A program made the position numbers and the translations under genes. DNA of 64,000 nucleotides from Rhodopseudomonas sp. Its GTDB lineage: Bacteria > Pseudomonadota > Alphaproteobacteria > Rhizobiales > Xanthobacteraceae. Positions 17,712 through 26,193 of this stretch are shown here, one piece after another. The notes beneath the pieces were generated by a model. The model saw nothing but the letters and a program-made list of their open reading frames with translations, ran no database searches and had not been told where the DNA came from. Positions within the stretch are counted from its first letter, which is position 1. Every line of letters begins with the position of its first letter. The stretch spans positions 331,554-395,553 of the forward strand of contig NZ_JACABA010000001.1 in NCBI RefSeq assembly GCF_013377015.1, read 5' to 3'.

Positions 17712-19514
17712 ATGACCGACGCCCCACGGAAGATTACCGACGATCCATATGGCGCGGCCGAGCTTATTCGCCGGCTGCTGACCGAGCAGGCCTCCGTGTA
17801 TTGGCGGCGCTATCTGCTTGCATTCGGATTGATGGCGGTGTCCGCCGCCGCCACCGCGGCATCGGCCTATCTGCTCGGCGAGGTCATCAATCAGGCCTAT
17901 GTCGACCGCAACCTGCGCGGCATCATGATCATGTCGGTTGTCAGCCTCACCGTGTTCTCGATGAAGGGCGCGGCGACCTACGGCCATTCAGTGATCCTGT
18001 CGCAAATCAAGAACGCGATTCTCGCCAATAACCAACGCCGGTTGTTCCAGAAACTGATGAATGAGAGTGTCGGTTTCTATTCGCAGCGACACTCATCGGA
18101 ATTTCTCGCCCGGCTTACCTCCGGCGCGAATTCCGTCACCGAGGTCCTCACCCTGCTGATCAATGCGGTCGGCCGCGATCTGCTGTCGCTGATCGGCCTG
18201 GTGGTCGTGATGGTCGTGCAAGATCCGTTCATGGCGATGTTTGGGCTGCTGATCGCCCCGCCAGCGGTGCTGGTGGTGCGCAAGCTGGTGCGGCGGGTCA
18301 AGGGCCTCGCCCACAATCAATTCACCGGCAACGCCGAGATACTCGAGACCATGCAGGAATCGCTGCAGGGCATCCGCACGGTGAAGGCGTTCACGCTGGA
18401 ACAGACCATGCGCGATCGCATCAACGTCAGCATCGCGGCGGTCGAGAGCAACGCCAACAAGATGGCGCGGGTCTCCAACCGGGCCAGCCCGCTGATGGAA
18501 ACGCTCGGCGGCTTCGCGGTGGCGGCGTCGCTGATGTATGGCGGCTATCGCGTGGTCGCCACCGGGGCTACGCCTGGACAATTCTTCTCGTTCCTGACCG
18601 CGTTCCTGCTGGCCTATGAGCCGGCCAAGCGGCTGGCCCGGCTCAATATCGAACTGAACAGCGGCTTGGTCGGCGCGCGGATGCTGCTGGAGATCGTCGA
18701 CAGTCCGGCGAGCGAGCCCGACGACAGCAGCAAGCCGCCGCTGCAGCTATCCGAAGCGCGAGTCGAACTGCACGACGTCAGCTTTGCGTACCGGCCGAAC
18801 GAGGTGGTGATTGATCACATGAGCTTCGTCGCCGAGCCGGGCAAGGTCACCGCCCTGGTCGGCCCATCCGGCGGCGGCAAGTCGACGGTGCTGTCGCTGC
18901 TGCTGCGGCTCTACGAGGCCAACTCCGGCGACATCACGATCGACGGACAATCCATTGCGGCGGTGTCGCGGCACTCGCTTCGGCAACAGATCGCCTATGT
19001 CGGGCAGGACGTTTATCTGTTCCGCGATACTATCCGCAACAACATCGCCTTCGGCATGGTGGGCGCCTCCGAGGAGGAGATCATCGCTGCGGCCAAGGCT
19101 GCCTGCGCGCATGATTTCATCATGGCCTTTCCGCTTGGCTACGACACCCCGGTCGGCGAACACGGCGCGCAATTGTCGGGCGGCCAGCGCCAGCGCGTCG
19201 CCGTGGCCCGCGCGCTGGTCCGCAACGCGCCGATCATTCTGCTCGACGAAGCCACCGCGGCGCTGGATTCCGAATCGGAAAAGCTGGTGCAGGAAGCGAT
19301 CGAGCATCTATGCCGCAATCGAACCACCATCGTGATCGCGCACCGCCTGCACACCATCATGCATGCCGACGCGATCCTGGTGGTAGAGGCCGGCACAATC
19401 GTCGAGCGCGGCCGCCACGACGATTTGCTGCGGCGCAATGGACGCTACGCCTCGTTCTTCCGGCTGCAGCATCGCCACACAACCCCGCTGGCCCCGATCG
19501 ACGCGCCGGCGTAA
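17712..19514 (+). CDS. MsbA-like ABC exporter (permease fused to ATPase)
   Basis: Half-transporter of 600 residues. The N-terminal six-helix membrane domain is about residues 30-330 and the ATPase domain about 345-590. Walker A VGPSGGGKST lies near 383-392, the signature LSGGQRQRVA near 488, Walker B IILLDEATAALDSE near 506-519, and the switch histidine is in IVIAHRLHT near 542. Lipid A or another envelope lipid is the likely substrate given the LPS genes upstream, but the family includes many substrates and no feature here decides it. The homodimer would act in the inner membrane. Confidence 0.9.
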   Translation: MTDAPRKITDDPYGAAELIRRLLTEQASVYWRRYLLAFGLMAVSAAATAASAYLLGEVINQAYVDRNLRGIMIMSVVSLTVFSMKGAATYGHSVILSQIKNAILANNQRRLFQKLMNESVGFYSQRHSSEFLARLTSGANSVTEVLTLLINAVGRDLLSLIGLVVVMVVQDPFMAMFGLLIAPPAVLVVRKLVRRVKGLAHNQFTGNAEILETMQESLQGIRTVKAFTLEQTMRDRINVSIAAVESNANKMARVSNRASPLMETLGGFAVAASLMYGGYRVVATGATPGQFFSFLTAFLLAYEPAKRLARLNIELNSGLVGARMLLEIVDSPASEPDDSSKPPLQLSEARVELHDVSFAYRPNEVVIDHMSFVAEPGKVTALVGPSGGGKSTVLSLLLRLYEANSGDITIDGQSIAAVSRHSLRQQIAYVGQDVYLFRDTIRNNIAFGMVGASEEEIIAAAKAACAHDFIMAFPLGYDTPVGEHGAQLSGGQRQRVAVARALVRNAPIILLDEATAALDSESEKLVQEAIEHLCRNRTTIVIAHRLHTIMHADAILVVEAGTIVERGRHDDLLRRNGRYASFFRLQHRHTTPLAPIDAPA

Positions 19515-19581
19515 GAACGGGTCGCGATACCCGCGCCGGTCTCATCGTCTGCCGTCGTCACCCTCCTTGCGAAAGCCTTAC

Positions 19582-20280
19582 ATGAGCAGCACCTACGTCA
19601 TCGCGCCGCCGCCACAACCCGCGCTCGCCGTCCAGGGCGACAGCAAGACCTTCCCGGTGCGCCGGATCTGGTGCGTCGGCCGCAACTATCTCGAGCACAT
19701 CCGCGAACTCGGCAATGACGAGCGGCAGCCGCCGTTCTTTTTCGCCAAGCATCCCGACATGATCGCGCCCGACGGCGTCACCATCCCGTACCCGACCCTG
19801 ACCAAGGACATGCAACACGAGGTCGAACTGGTGGTCGCGCTCAAGAGCGGCGGGTTGAACATCCCGGCCGCGAAGGCGCTGGACCACGTCTGGGGTTACG
19901 GCGTTGGCGTCGATCTCACCCGCCGCGACCTGCAGATGGCGTCGCGCAAGAAGGAACAGCCCTGGGAGATCGGCAAGTCCTTCGACCAGTCCGCCCCCTG
20001 CGGCGCGCTGGCGCCGGCCGCGACGATCGGCCATCCCGCCAAGGGCCGGATCTGGCTGTCGGTCAACGGCACCGAACGGCAGACCGGCGATCTGGCGCAA
20101 ATGATCTGGAGCGTCCCGGAAATCATCGCGAAACTATCGCAACAAGTGGCGCTCGACGCCGGCGACGTCATCATGACCGGAACCCCCGCCGGGGTCGCGG
20201 CGCTGACCCCGGGCGACAAGATCGAATGCGGCGTCGATGGCGTCGGCACCCTCAAGCTGACGATCGGCAAGCCGGCCTAA
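19582..20280 (+). CDS. Fumarylacetoacetate hydrolase-family protein (fumarylpyruvate hydrolase-like)
   Basis: FAH-fold metal-dependent C-C hydrolase or decarboxylase of 232 residues. The metal ligands are visible as Glu-x-Glu in HEVELVVAL and Asp in GVGVDLTRRDLQ. IMTGTPAGVAAL is the conserved C-terminal turn. IWCVGRNYLEHIRELG and PFFFAKHPDMI resemble the fumarylpyruvate hydrolase subgroup (NagK type). The ATG at 19582 was chosen over a longer frame because it starts a short leader before the conserved region. It lies 67 bases after the ABC exporter but has no metabolic link to it. Confidence 0.85.
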   Translation: MSSTYVIAPPPQPALAVQGDSKTFPVRRIWCVGRNYLEHIRELGNDERQPPFFFAKHPDMIAPDGVTIPYPTLTKDMQHEVELVVALKSGGLNIPAAKALDHVWGYGVGVDLTRRDLQMASRKKEQPWEIGKSFDQSAPCGALAPAATIGHPAKGRIWLSVNGTERQTGDLAQMIWSVPEIIAKLSQQVALDAGDVIMTGTPAGVAALTPGDKIECGVDGVGTLKLTIGKPA

Positions 20281-20559
20281 CTCCGCAGACCGCTCGAGAT
20301 CTGGTCCCGGAACAAACCGGGGCCGCGTTCTTTCCCTGCTGCCAGAGCCGCCATGAACGCCCTCGGCAACGCCGGGGCAATTCCCAATCGATTAGGAAAT
20401 CGTTAACCATAATTCGACAAGATCGACCCGGCGGCCGACCAAGCCGGGGGCGCCGGTTCCGCGGAATGCGGAGCCATGACGCTCGAAACCGCTGGTGGCT
20501 GCGGCATTCGCTTCGCGCCGACGCGCGCGAATTTTGGCACTGATGGCAAGGGAAGGCCA

Positions 20560-20694
20560 ATGTTCAAATCGTTCGTCGTTATCTTGATCGCCACCTGGCT
20601 GGTCGGTTGCTCCGAAACCACCACAAATATCGCGGCCAATCGGGGCGCCCTCAAGCCAGGGACGCGCGCGATGATGATCGGGGTTGGTTATTAA
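20560..20694 (+). CDS. Small 44-residue putative lipoprotein
   Basis: The ATG at 20560 is preceded by GGGAAGG at suitable spacing. The product starts MFKSFVVILIATWLVGC, a short signal peptide ending in a lipobox with Cys17. The mature part is only 28 residues (SETTTNIAANRGALKPGTR and so on) and ends in GVGY. A longer in-frame ORF from 20476 would put the signal peptide in the middle and is rejected. No function can be given; an entericidin-like small envelope lipoprotein is a loose comparison only. Confidence 0.6.
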   Translation: MFKSFVVILIATWLVGCSETTTNIAANRGALKPGTRAMMIGVGY

Positions 20695-20761
20695 CCAGCC
20701 CCCCGCCGTCGCCTTTTGCACGGTTTGAGCCAACGCCCATGGCTCGTTTAGTGCGCAGAAT

Positions 20762-21568
20762 TCAAGCCGGCTTCTTCGCCCCATAGGCTTCGCGCATTTT
20801 CGCCTGGATCTTGGCCATGCCGCCGATCCAGCGATCGTAATTCTCCGTCTTCTTGCGCATGTAGTCGATCACCTGCGGGTGCGGCAGGATCAGGAAGGTT
20901 TCCTGCTCGATCCCGGCCAGCGCGTCCTTAGCCACCTGCTCCGGGGTGAGATCGCCGTCGCCGGACTGCGGGCCCTTGGGAATCGAGCGCAACATATTCG
21001 TATCGACCCCCTGTGGGCACAAGATCGAAACTCGGATGTTGTGCGCCTTGTGCGAGATCGCCAGGTTTTCCGCAAAGCCGACCGCGGCGTGCTTAGTGGT
21101 CGAATAGGCCGGGCTGCCGACCTGCGACAGCAAGCCCGCGGCGGAAATCGTGTTGAGGAAATAGCCGCCGCCGCGCGCCTTGTAGAGCGGGATCAGATGC
21201 CGTGCGGCGTAGACATGGGCCATCACATGGATCGCCCAGCTCCGCGCCCACGGCTCGTCGGAAGCGCCGCCGGCATTTTCCGACAGCGGATCGAACCCGC
21301 CGCCGATCCCGGCATTGGAGCAAAACAATGCGATCGGTCCGAACTGTTTTTCCGTCTCCTCGATGACGTGCTTGATATCGGCTTCCTTGCCGACGTCGCA
21401 CTGGATAGCGGCGCCATCGATCGAGGCGGCCACGGTTTCAGCGCGGGCGCCGTCGAGATCGGCGACCACGACCTTGGCGGCGCCAGCCTTGTGAAACGCT
21501 TCACACAGCGCCTGCCCGATGCCGTTGCCGCCTCCCGTCACGACGACGACCTTGCCCGCAACCTGCAT
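20762..21568 (-). CDS. Short-chain dehydrogenase/reductase
   Basis: Classical SDR of 268 residues. The cofactor site TGGGNGIGQAL is near residue 11, followed by NAG in CSNAGIGGG. The catalytic triad is provided by the Ser in TISAAGLL and by YSTTK. Asp in VVADLDGARAE at the end of beta-2 favours NAD over NADP. Substrate unknown. Neighbouring genes (small lipoprotein, hemolysin III family) do not indicate a pathway. Confidence 0.87.
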   Translation of the reverse strand: MQVAGKVVVVTGGGNGIGQALCEAFHKAGAAKVVVADLDGARAETVAASIDGAAIQCDVGKEADIKHVIEETEKQFGPIALFCSNAGIGGGFDPLSENAGGASDEPWARSWAIHVMAHVYAARHLIPLYKARGGGYFLNTISAAGLLSQVGSPAYSTTKHAAVGFAENLAISHKAHNIRVSILCPQGVDTNMLRSIPKGPQSGDGDLTPEQVAKDALAGIEQETFLILPHPQVIDYMRKKTENYDRWIGGMAKIQAKMREAYGAKKPA

Positions 21569-21612
21569 CGTGGCTCCCCGCTTTTCTTGATTTTATGGAT
21601 CGTATGGAGTTG

Positions 21613-22308
21613 TCAGGCCATAATGACATCGAGCACGGCGGTGTAATGGCAGGCCGCGCCCAGCAGCACGAAAGAGTGCCAGATCGCGTTCTGAAACCGC
21701 AGCCGCCGCCAAGCGTGGAAGATCACACCGAAAGTGTAGAGCGCGCCGCCAGCCGCGATGAACCACAGCGCCAGATTCGGCACCGATTCCTTCACGGACT
21801 CGTAGGCAATCAGGCCGCTCCAGCCCATCGCCAGATACAGACCGACCGACAGCTTGTCCCACCGGCCCGGCATGAACAGCTTGAGCAGAATGCCGATGAT
21901 CGCCACCCCCCACACGCCGCACAGCAACGTCGCCGCGAAGGCGTGATCCTTGATCTGGGTGATGATCGGCGTGTAGGTCGCGGCAATCAACATGTAGATC
22001 GCCGAATGGTCGAACCGGCGGAGCATCCATTTGCGCGGCGACACCGGCCACAGATTGTAGGCGGCGGACACGCTCAGCATCGCCATCAGGCCCGCGACGT
22101 AAACCGATACCGAGACGATTTCCGGCGCCGAGGCAAACACCCCGGTCAGCACCACCAAGGTGGTAGCGGCGATCAGGCCGCTGATCACGCCCAAGCCGTG
22201 CACGACGCCGTCGGCGATCAGTTCGGCGCGATCGTAATTCCAGTGCACCTCACCCTTGGTGTCGATCCTGGCGTGCGAACCGATTTGCTTCAGCCGGAAG
22301 ATCTTCAT
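21613..22308 (-). CDS. Hemolysin III / PAQR-family membrane protein
   Basis: Seven-helix membrane protein of the YqfA/HlyIII (COG1272) group, 231 residues. FDHSAIYMLIAATYTP and the C-terminal IWHSFVLLGAACHY are the conserved His-containing motifs that bind metal in PAQR proteins. The first motif, usually ending Tyr-His, reads SAAYN here. The ATG at 22308 is preferred over an in-frame TTG at 22329. The true function of bacterial members is not settled; haemolysis should not be assumed. Confidence 0.82.
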   Translation of the reverse strand: MKIFRLKQIGSHARIDTKGEVHWNYDRAELIADGVVHGLGVISGLIAATTLVVLTGVFASAPEIVSVSVYVAGLMAMLSVSAAYNLWPVSPRKWMLRRFDHSAIYMLIAATYTPIITQIKDHAFAATLLCGVWGVAIIGILLKLFMPGRWDKLSVGLYLAMGWSGLIAYESVKESVPNLALWFIAAGGALYTFGVIFHAWRRLRFQNAIWHSFVLLGAACHYTAVLDVIMA

Positions 22309-22506
22309 TGGGGGTGGCACCCTGTTCAAAATTGATCTGGCGCATTCATGGCGGTTTCCAGGAATGCAATCATATACTATCGACGACGAAGATTCTGCAA
22401 CTTTTGGACCGCAAGCGTGGCAAAGCTAAGGTCCGATTGCCGGACGAATCGCTGATCACCCATTAGTTTCGGCCAGACGCCCTCAATTTGATCGAACATC
22501 CCACGC

Positions 22507-23976
22507 ATGGCCTTCAGTTTTTCCAGTCTGGTCGAAGAAGCGCTGATGTCGGCACGGGCGCTGCGGGATTACAGCGAGAACATGCTCAATCCGACGGTGC
22601 GGCTCGGCGTCACCGGGCTGTCACGCGCCGGCAAGACCGTCTTCATTACGGCTCTGGTTCATGGCCTGTCGCGCGGCGGCCGGTTTCCGATCTTCGAATC
22701 GATGTCCACCGGACGCATCGCCAAGGCGCGGTTGGCGCCGCAACCCGACGATGCGGTACCGCGCTTCAGCTATGAGAGCTATTTGGGGACGCTGATCGAG
22801 CAGCGCAACTGGCCGAGCTCGACCGTCGATATCAGCGAGTTGCGGCTGGTGATCGACTATCAGCGCCAAAACGGCGCCGACCGCACGCTGACCCTGGACA
22901 TCGTCGACTACCCCGGGGAATGGCTGCTCGACCTGCCCTTGCTCAACAAGAGTTACGAACGCTGGGCGGCCGAAAGCTTGGCGCTGTCGATGCAGGACCC
23001 GCGGCGGCGGGTCGCCGGCGCCTTCCACACGCATCTGGCGACGCTCGACCCGAATGGACGCGAAAACGAGCAGGAGACGTTGACCGCGGCGCGGCTGTTC
23101 ACCACCTATTTGCGTGACTGCCGTAACGAGCAATTCGCCATGAGCCTGCTGCCGCCGGGGCGCTTCCTGATGCCGGGCAACCTCGCCGGGTCGCCGGCGC
23201 TGACCTTTGCGCCGCTCGACCTGCCGATCGATGGCAATCCGCCAGAAGGCTCGCTGTGGGCGATGATGCGGCGGCGCTACGAAGCCTACAAGGAAGTCGT
23301 GGTGCGGCCATTCTTCCGCGACCATTTCTCCCGGCTCGACCGGCAGATCGTGCTGGCCGACGCGCTCTCGGCGTTCAACGCCGGTCCGGAAGCGCTGCAC
23401 GATCTCGAAGCCGCGTTGGCTGGAATCCTGGATTGTTTCCGGGTCGGGCAACGTACCTTGCTGAGCTCGCTGTTTCGTCCCCGGATCGACAAGATCCTGT
23501 TCGCGGCCACCAAGGCCGATCACCTGCATCACTCCAGCCATGACCGGCTCGAGGCGATCCTGCGCCGACTGGTGGATCGCGCCGCGATGCGGGCCGAATT
23601 CGCTGGCGCCACCGTCGACGTGGTCGCGCTGTCGGCGGTGCGCGCCACCCGCGAGGCCCAGGTGCAGCGCGGCCGCGACCGATTGCCGTCGATCGTCGGC
23701 ACCCCGATCAAGGGCGAGGTCGCCGACGGCGAGGTGTTCGATGGCGAAACCGAAGTCGCGACCTTTCCGGGCGACCTGCCGACCAATCTGCAGGAACTGT
23801 TCAAGGGCGAAGACAGCTTTCGCGGGCTGTCCGCCGGTTCTGCCGAGCATGCCGATTTCCGCTTCTTGCGGTTTCGCCCGCCCCGGCTCGACAACCGCGA
23901 CCCCGACGGGCCGGCGCTGCCTCACATCCGCCTCGACCGCACGCTCCAGTTTCTGATCGGAGACAAATTGCAATGA
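22507..23976 (+). CDS. ycjX: YcjX-family P-loop NTPase (DUF463)
   Basis: Conserved protein of 489 residues with a Walker A near the N-terminus (GVTGLSRAGKT, ending about residue 44) and the family signature DYPGEWLLDLPLL near 137. The family is stress-associated GTPase-like in E. coli; its exact role is unknown. The stop overlaps the ATG of the next gene (ATGA at 23973-23976), the usual ycjX-ycjF arrangement, so the two are probably coupled and may act together at the inner membrane. Confidence 0.88.
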   Translation: MAFSFSSLVEEALMSARALRDYSENMLNPTVRLGVTGLSRAGKTVFITALVHGLSRGGRFPIFESMSTGRIAKARLAPQPDDAVPRFSYESYLGTLIEQRNWPSSTVDISELRLVIDYQRQNGADRTLTLDIVDYPGEWLLDLPLLNKSYERWAAESLALSMQDPRRRVAGAFHTHLATLDPNGRENEQETLTAARLFTTYLRDCRNEQFAMSLLPPGRFLMPGNLAGSPALTFAPLDLPIDGNPPEGSLWAMMRRRYEAYKEVVVRPFFRDHFSRLDRQIVLADALSAFNAGPEALHDLEAALAGILDCFRVGQRTLLSSLFRPRIDKILFAATKADHLHHSSHDRLEAILRRLVDRAAMRAEFAGATVDVVALSAVRATREAQVQRGRDRLPSIVGTPIKGEVADGEVFDGETEVATFPGDLPTNLQELFKGEDSFRGLSAGSAEHADFRFLRFRPPRLDNRDPDGPALPHIRLDRTLQFLIGDKLQ

Positions 23977-25052
23977 ACGAGCGGGGCCCACATCGCCGGC
24001 CGGCGACCTTTAAACTCACCGATCCAAGCGTGGTGATGATCGATCCGGTCGACGGCGACACTGCCGTCCCGCGCGAGAATCCCGCCATGCGCGACAACCC
24101 CAGCCTGCGCGGCAAGGTGCAAGTCTCCGCCGAAGTCGAACCGCCGCCGCCTCCGGTATCGGCACCGGTCGATCCGCTGGGCGTCAATCCGAAAAAGGGC
24201 TTCCGCTGGGGCACGGTGTTCTGGATTGCATTCACCGGACTGCTGTCGCTCGCCTTCTGGCTGGCGGTGAGCAGGCTGGTCAGCGACCTGTTCGCGCAAA
24301 ACACGGCGCTCGGCACCATCGGATTCATCCTGGCGGTGCTGGCCGGCGGCTCGCTCGCGATTATCATCGGCCGCGAAGCCTACGGCATGATCAGGCTCGC
24401 CAAGATCGAGCAGCTGCACGCTCGCGCCGCCACCGTGCTGCAGACCGACAACCGCGCCGAGGGCCGGGCCATCGTCCGCGAACTGCTCAAGCTGGAGCAC
24501 CAGAATCCGCAACTGGCGCGCGCGCGCGCCACGCTGACGAAGCATCTCGACGACATCATCGACGGCGCCGATCTGATCCGGCTGGCGGAGCGAGAACTGC
24601 TGGCGCCGTGCGACCAGGAAGCGCGCAATCTGATCTCGAAGGCGGCGCAGCGGGTCTCGCTGGTCACCGCGATCAGCCCGAAGGCGCTGATCGACGTGCT
24701 GTTCGTGGCGATCGCCGCGGTGCGGCTGGTCGGCCAGTTGGCAAGGCTCTATGGCGGGCGGCCCGGCGCGATCGGCATGATGAAGCTGATGCGGCAGACC
24801 GTGTCGCATCTCGCCATCACCGGCGGGATCGCGATCGGCGACAGCGTGGTGCAGCAATTGCTCGGCCACGGCCTCGCCGCGAAACTGTCGTCGAAGCTCG
24901 GCGAAGGCATGCTGAACGGCATGCTGACGGCGAGGCTGGGGTTGGCGGCGATCGACATGACGAGGCCGCTGCCGTTCAGTGCCCTGCCCCGCCCCGTGCT
25001 CGGCGACCTGGTCAAAGACCTGGTGCGCACCAAGCGCGACAAGGATGAATAG
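23973..25052 (+). CDS. ycjF: YcjF-family inner-membrane protein (DUF697)
   Basis: 359-residue membrane protein. The cytosolic N-terminus is Pro-rich. Two hydrophobic helices follow near residues 75-130 (VFWIAFTGLLSLAFWLAV and IGFILAVLAGGSLAIII). The DUF697-type C-terminal domain begins around NLISKAAQRVSLVTAISPKALIDV in the segment from residue 210 and includes GGRPGAIGMMKLMRQTVSHL. Pairing and 4-base overlap with ycjX support the call. Function unknown beyond its association with YcjX. Confidence 0.86.
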   Translation: MNERGPHRRPATFKLTDPSVVMIDPVDGDTAVPRENPAMRDNPSLRGKVQVSAEVEPPPPPVSAPVDPLGVNPKKGFRWGTVFWIAFTGLLSLAFWLAVSRLVSDLFAQNTALGTIGFILAVLAGGSLAIIIGREAYGMIRLAKIEQLHARAATVLQTDNRAEGRAIVRELLKLEHQNPQLARARATLTKHLDDIIDGADLIRLAERELLAPCDQEARNLISKAAQRVSLVTAISPKALIDVLFVAIAAVRLVGQLARLYGGRPGAIGMMKLMRQTVSHLAITGGIAIGDSVVQQLLGHGLAAKLSSKLGEGMLNGMLTARLGLAAIDMTRPLPFSALPRPVLGDLVKDLVRTKRDKDE

Positions 25053-25266
25053 CAATTGCTCGTTGTCGGCGCTCATCTTAACTACACGCCGCAGCGCGCG
25101 TGTGATCCAGCGCACATTCTGAGTTTCCATTCATCGTGACGGCGAGAATTTCCGCGAGAACAATTCGAACCGGGTGAACCCCGCTCGAAGACGATGCGAC
25201 GAATTCGCGATGGGTTAGACCGAACTACCAACTCGCGCATCGCGCATTGCATCGAGGAGAACAACG

Positions 25267-25518
25267 ATGTTTCGCAAACTTGTTCTTGGACTGGTCGCAG
25301 CAGCTTCGCTCAGCGCCGTGGCGCTGGCTCCCACCGCGGCTTCGGCCAAGCCGTGGGGCTGGGGTCCCGGCTGGGGCGGCGGCTGGGGTCATCACCACTA
25401 TTGGGGTCCGGGATTCGGCGTCGGCTATGTCGGCTTCAATGACGACGGCTGCTATGTGACTCGCCGGGTCCATACCCGGCACGGCTGGCGGCTGCGCACG
25501 CTCAACATCTGTTACTGA
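25267..25518 (+). CDS. Small Gly/Trp/His-rich secreted protein
   Basis: 83-residue product with a strong ribosome site (GAGGAG) and a clear signal peptide (MFRKLVLGLVAAASLSAVALAP, cleavage predicted after AASA near residue 27). The mature 56 residues begin with repeated WGWGPGWGGGWG and HHHYWGPG, then a Cys-containing tail (DDGCYVTRR, NICY) that could form one disulfide. Such Gly/Trp/His-rich periplasmic peptides are common in this family but uncharacterised. The His-Trp cluster might bind metal (inference). Confidence 0.72.
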   Translation: MFRKLVLGLVAAASLSAVALAPTAASAKPWGWGPGWGGGWGHHHYWGPGFGVGYVGFNDDGCYVTRRVHTRHGWRLRTLNICY

Positions 25519-25868
25519 TCCGAGCATTCGAATCGGCCAGATCCGAATCCCGGTCGCCGTCGCGGCCGGGATTTTCGCGTCGGCGCGCGGGCCATCACGT
25601 GGAATTGACAGCATGGTTCCACGGGAACCCGGCGGCAACGCGCGGTCCGTGCGAGGAAATAACCGAAGATTCTGTCGATCACCGCACCGAAATCGATCAA
25701 AAACGGTCAAAATGGGACATTCGGCGCCATTCGGGCCGCTTTCACGGCATCGCGACTGTTGTTTGCGCTATCAAGCTTGGTGGATACCGCGTAACGTACA
25801 TTGGTCGGACAAGCCGGTTTCCGGGGACCGACCTTTCGATTCGATCATAATCCTGCGGAGACGACGTG
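25519..25868. other. 350-bp intergenic region before the cold-shock gene
   Basis: No gene supported. The first part carries the terminator at 25546-25575. The remainder is more AT-rich and probably holds the promoter and a long 5' leader of the cold-shock gene, as is usual for cspA genes. A GCGGAG ribosome site lies just before the ATG at 25869. Confidence 0.5.
25546..25575 (+). terminator. Probable Rho-independent terminator after the secreted peptide gene
   Basis: AATCCCGG (25546-25553) and CCGGGATT (25566-25573) form a perfect 8-bp stem around a 12-base GC-rich loop, followed by TTTC. The T-run is short, so strength is uncertain. It lies 27 bases after the stop codon. Confidence 0.55.
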
Positions 25869-26069
25869 ATGGCTAAAGGTACTGTGAAGTGGTTCAACGC
25901 GACCAAGGGCTTCGGATTCATCCAGCCCAGCAGCGGTGGAAAAGACGTGTTCGTTCATATTTCGGCGGTCGAGAAAGCAGGCCTTTCGTCGCTCAACGAA
26001 GGACAGACGGTTGAATACGAGGAAGTCGCCAACCGCGGCAAGACCTCGGCTGAAAACCTCAAGGTTTAA
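25869..26069 (+). CDS. Cold-shock protein, CspA family
   Basis: Single cold-shock domain of 66 residues binding single-stranded RNA or DNA. RNP1 KGFGFIQ and RNP2 VFVHIS are both intact, with the usual [10 protein letters not shown] start. The ATG at 25869 is used; an overlapping in-frame GTG at 25866 is less likely. It is monocistronic: long leader upstream, terminator downstream. Probably an RNA chaperone; whether it is cold-induced cannot be told. Confidence 0.95.
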   Translation: MAKGTVKWFNATKGFGFIQPSSGGKDVFVHISAVEKAGLSSLNEGQTVEYEEVANRGKTSAENLKV

Positions 26070-26094
26070 CCGACAGCGCGATCCAAGAAGCCTG

Positions 26095-26115
26095 CCCTCG
26101 GACTTGATCCGAGGG
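26095..26115. repeat. Perfect 8-bp palindromic hairpin, dispersed-repeat-like
   Basis: CCCTCGGA (26095-26102) pairs perfectly with TCCGAGGG (26108-26115) around a CTTGA loop. The sequence resembles the core of small palindromic repeats scattered through intergenic regions of Rhizobiales genomes. It sits between the cold-shock gene and its terminator, where it might stabilise the mRNA 3' end. Confidence 0.5.
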
Positions 26116-26140
26116 TGAGTTTTCAAAAATTCTGATGGGC

Positions 26141-26175
26141 GATGACCAGCACTGAAAAGCGGTCATCGTTTTTTT
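26141..26175 (+). terminator. Rho-independent terminator of the cold-shock gene
   Basis: GATGACC (26141-26147) pairs with GGTCATC (26161-26167), followed after one base by seven consecutive T (26169-26175). This is the clearest intrinsic terminator in the window. It also faces the end of the convergent gene at 26194. Confidence 0.85.
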
Positions 26176-26193
26176 GTGCCTAAATGCGCGCGT

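Noticed and set aside
21613-22308. Treating the HlyIII-family protein as a haemolysin
   Set aside because: The family name is historical; sequence supports only a seven-helix PAQR-type membrane protein.
25130-25200. Possible tRNA-like T-loop (ATTCGAACC) upstream of the secreted peptide
   Set aside because: No matching acceptor, D or anticodon stems could be built around it on either strand.
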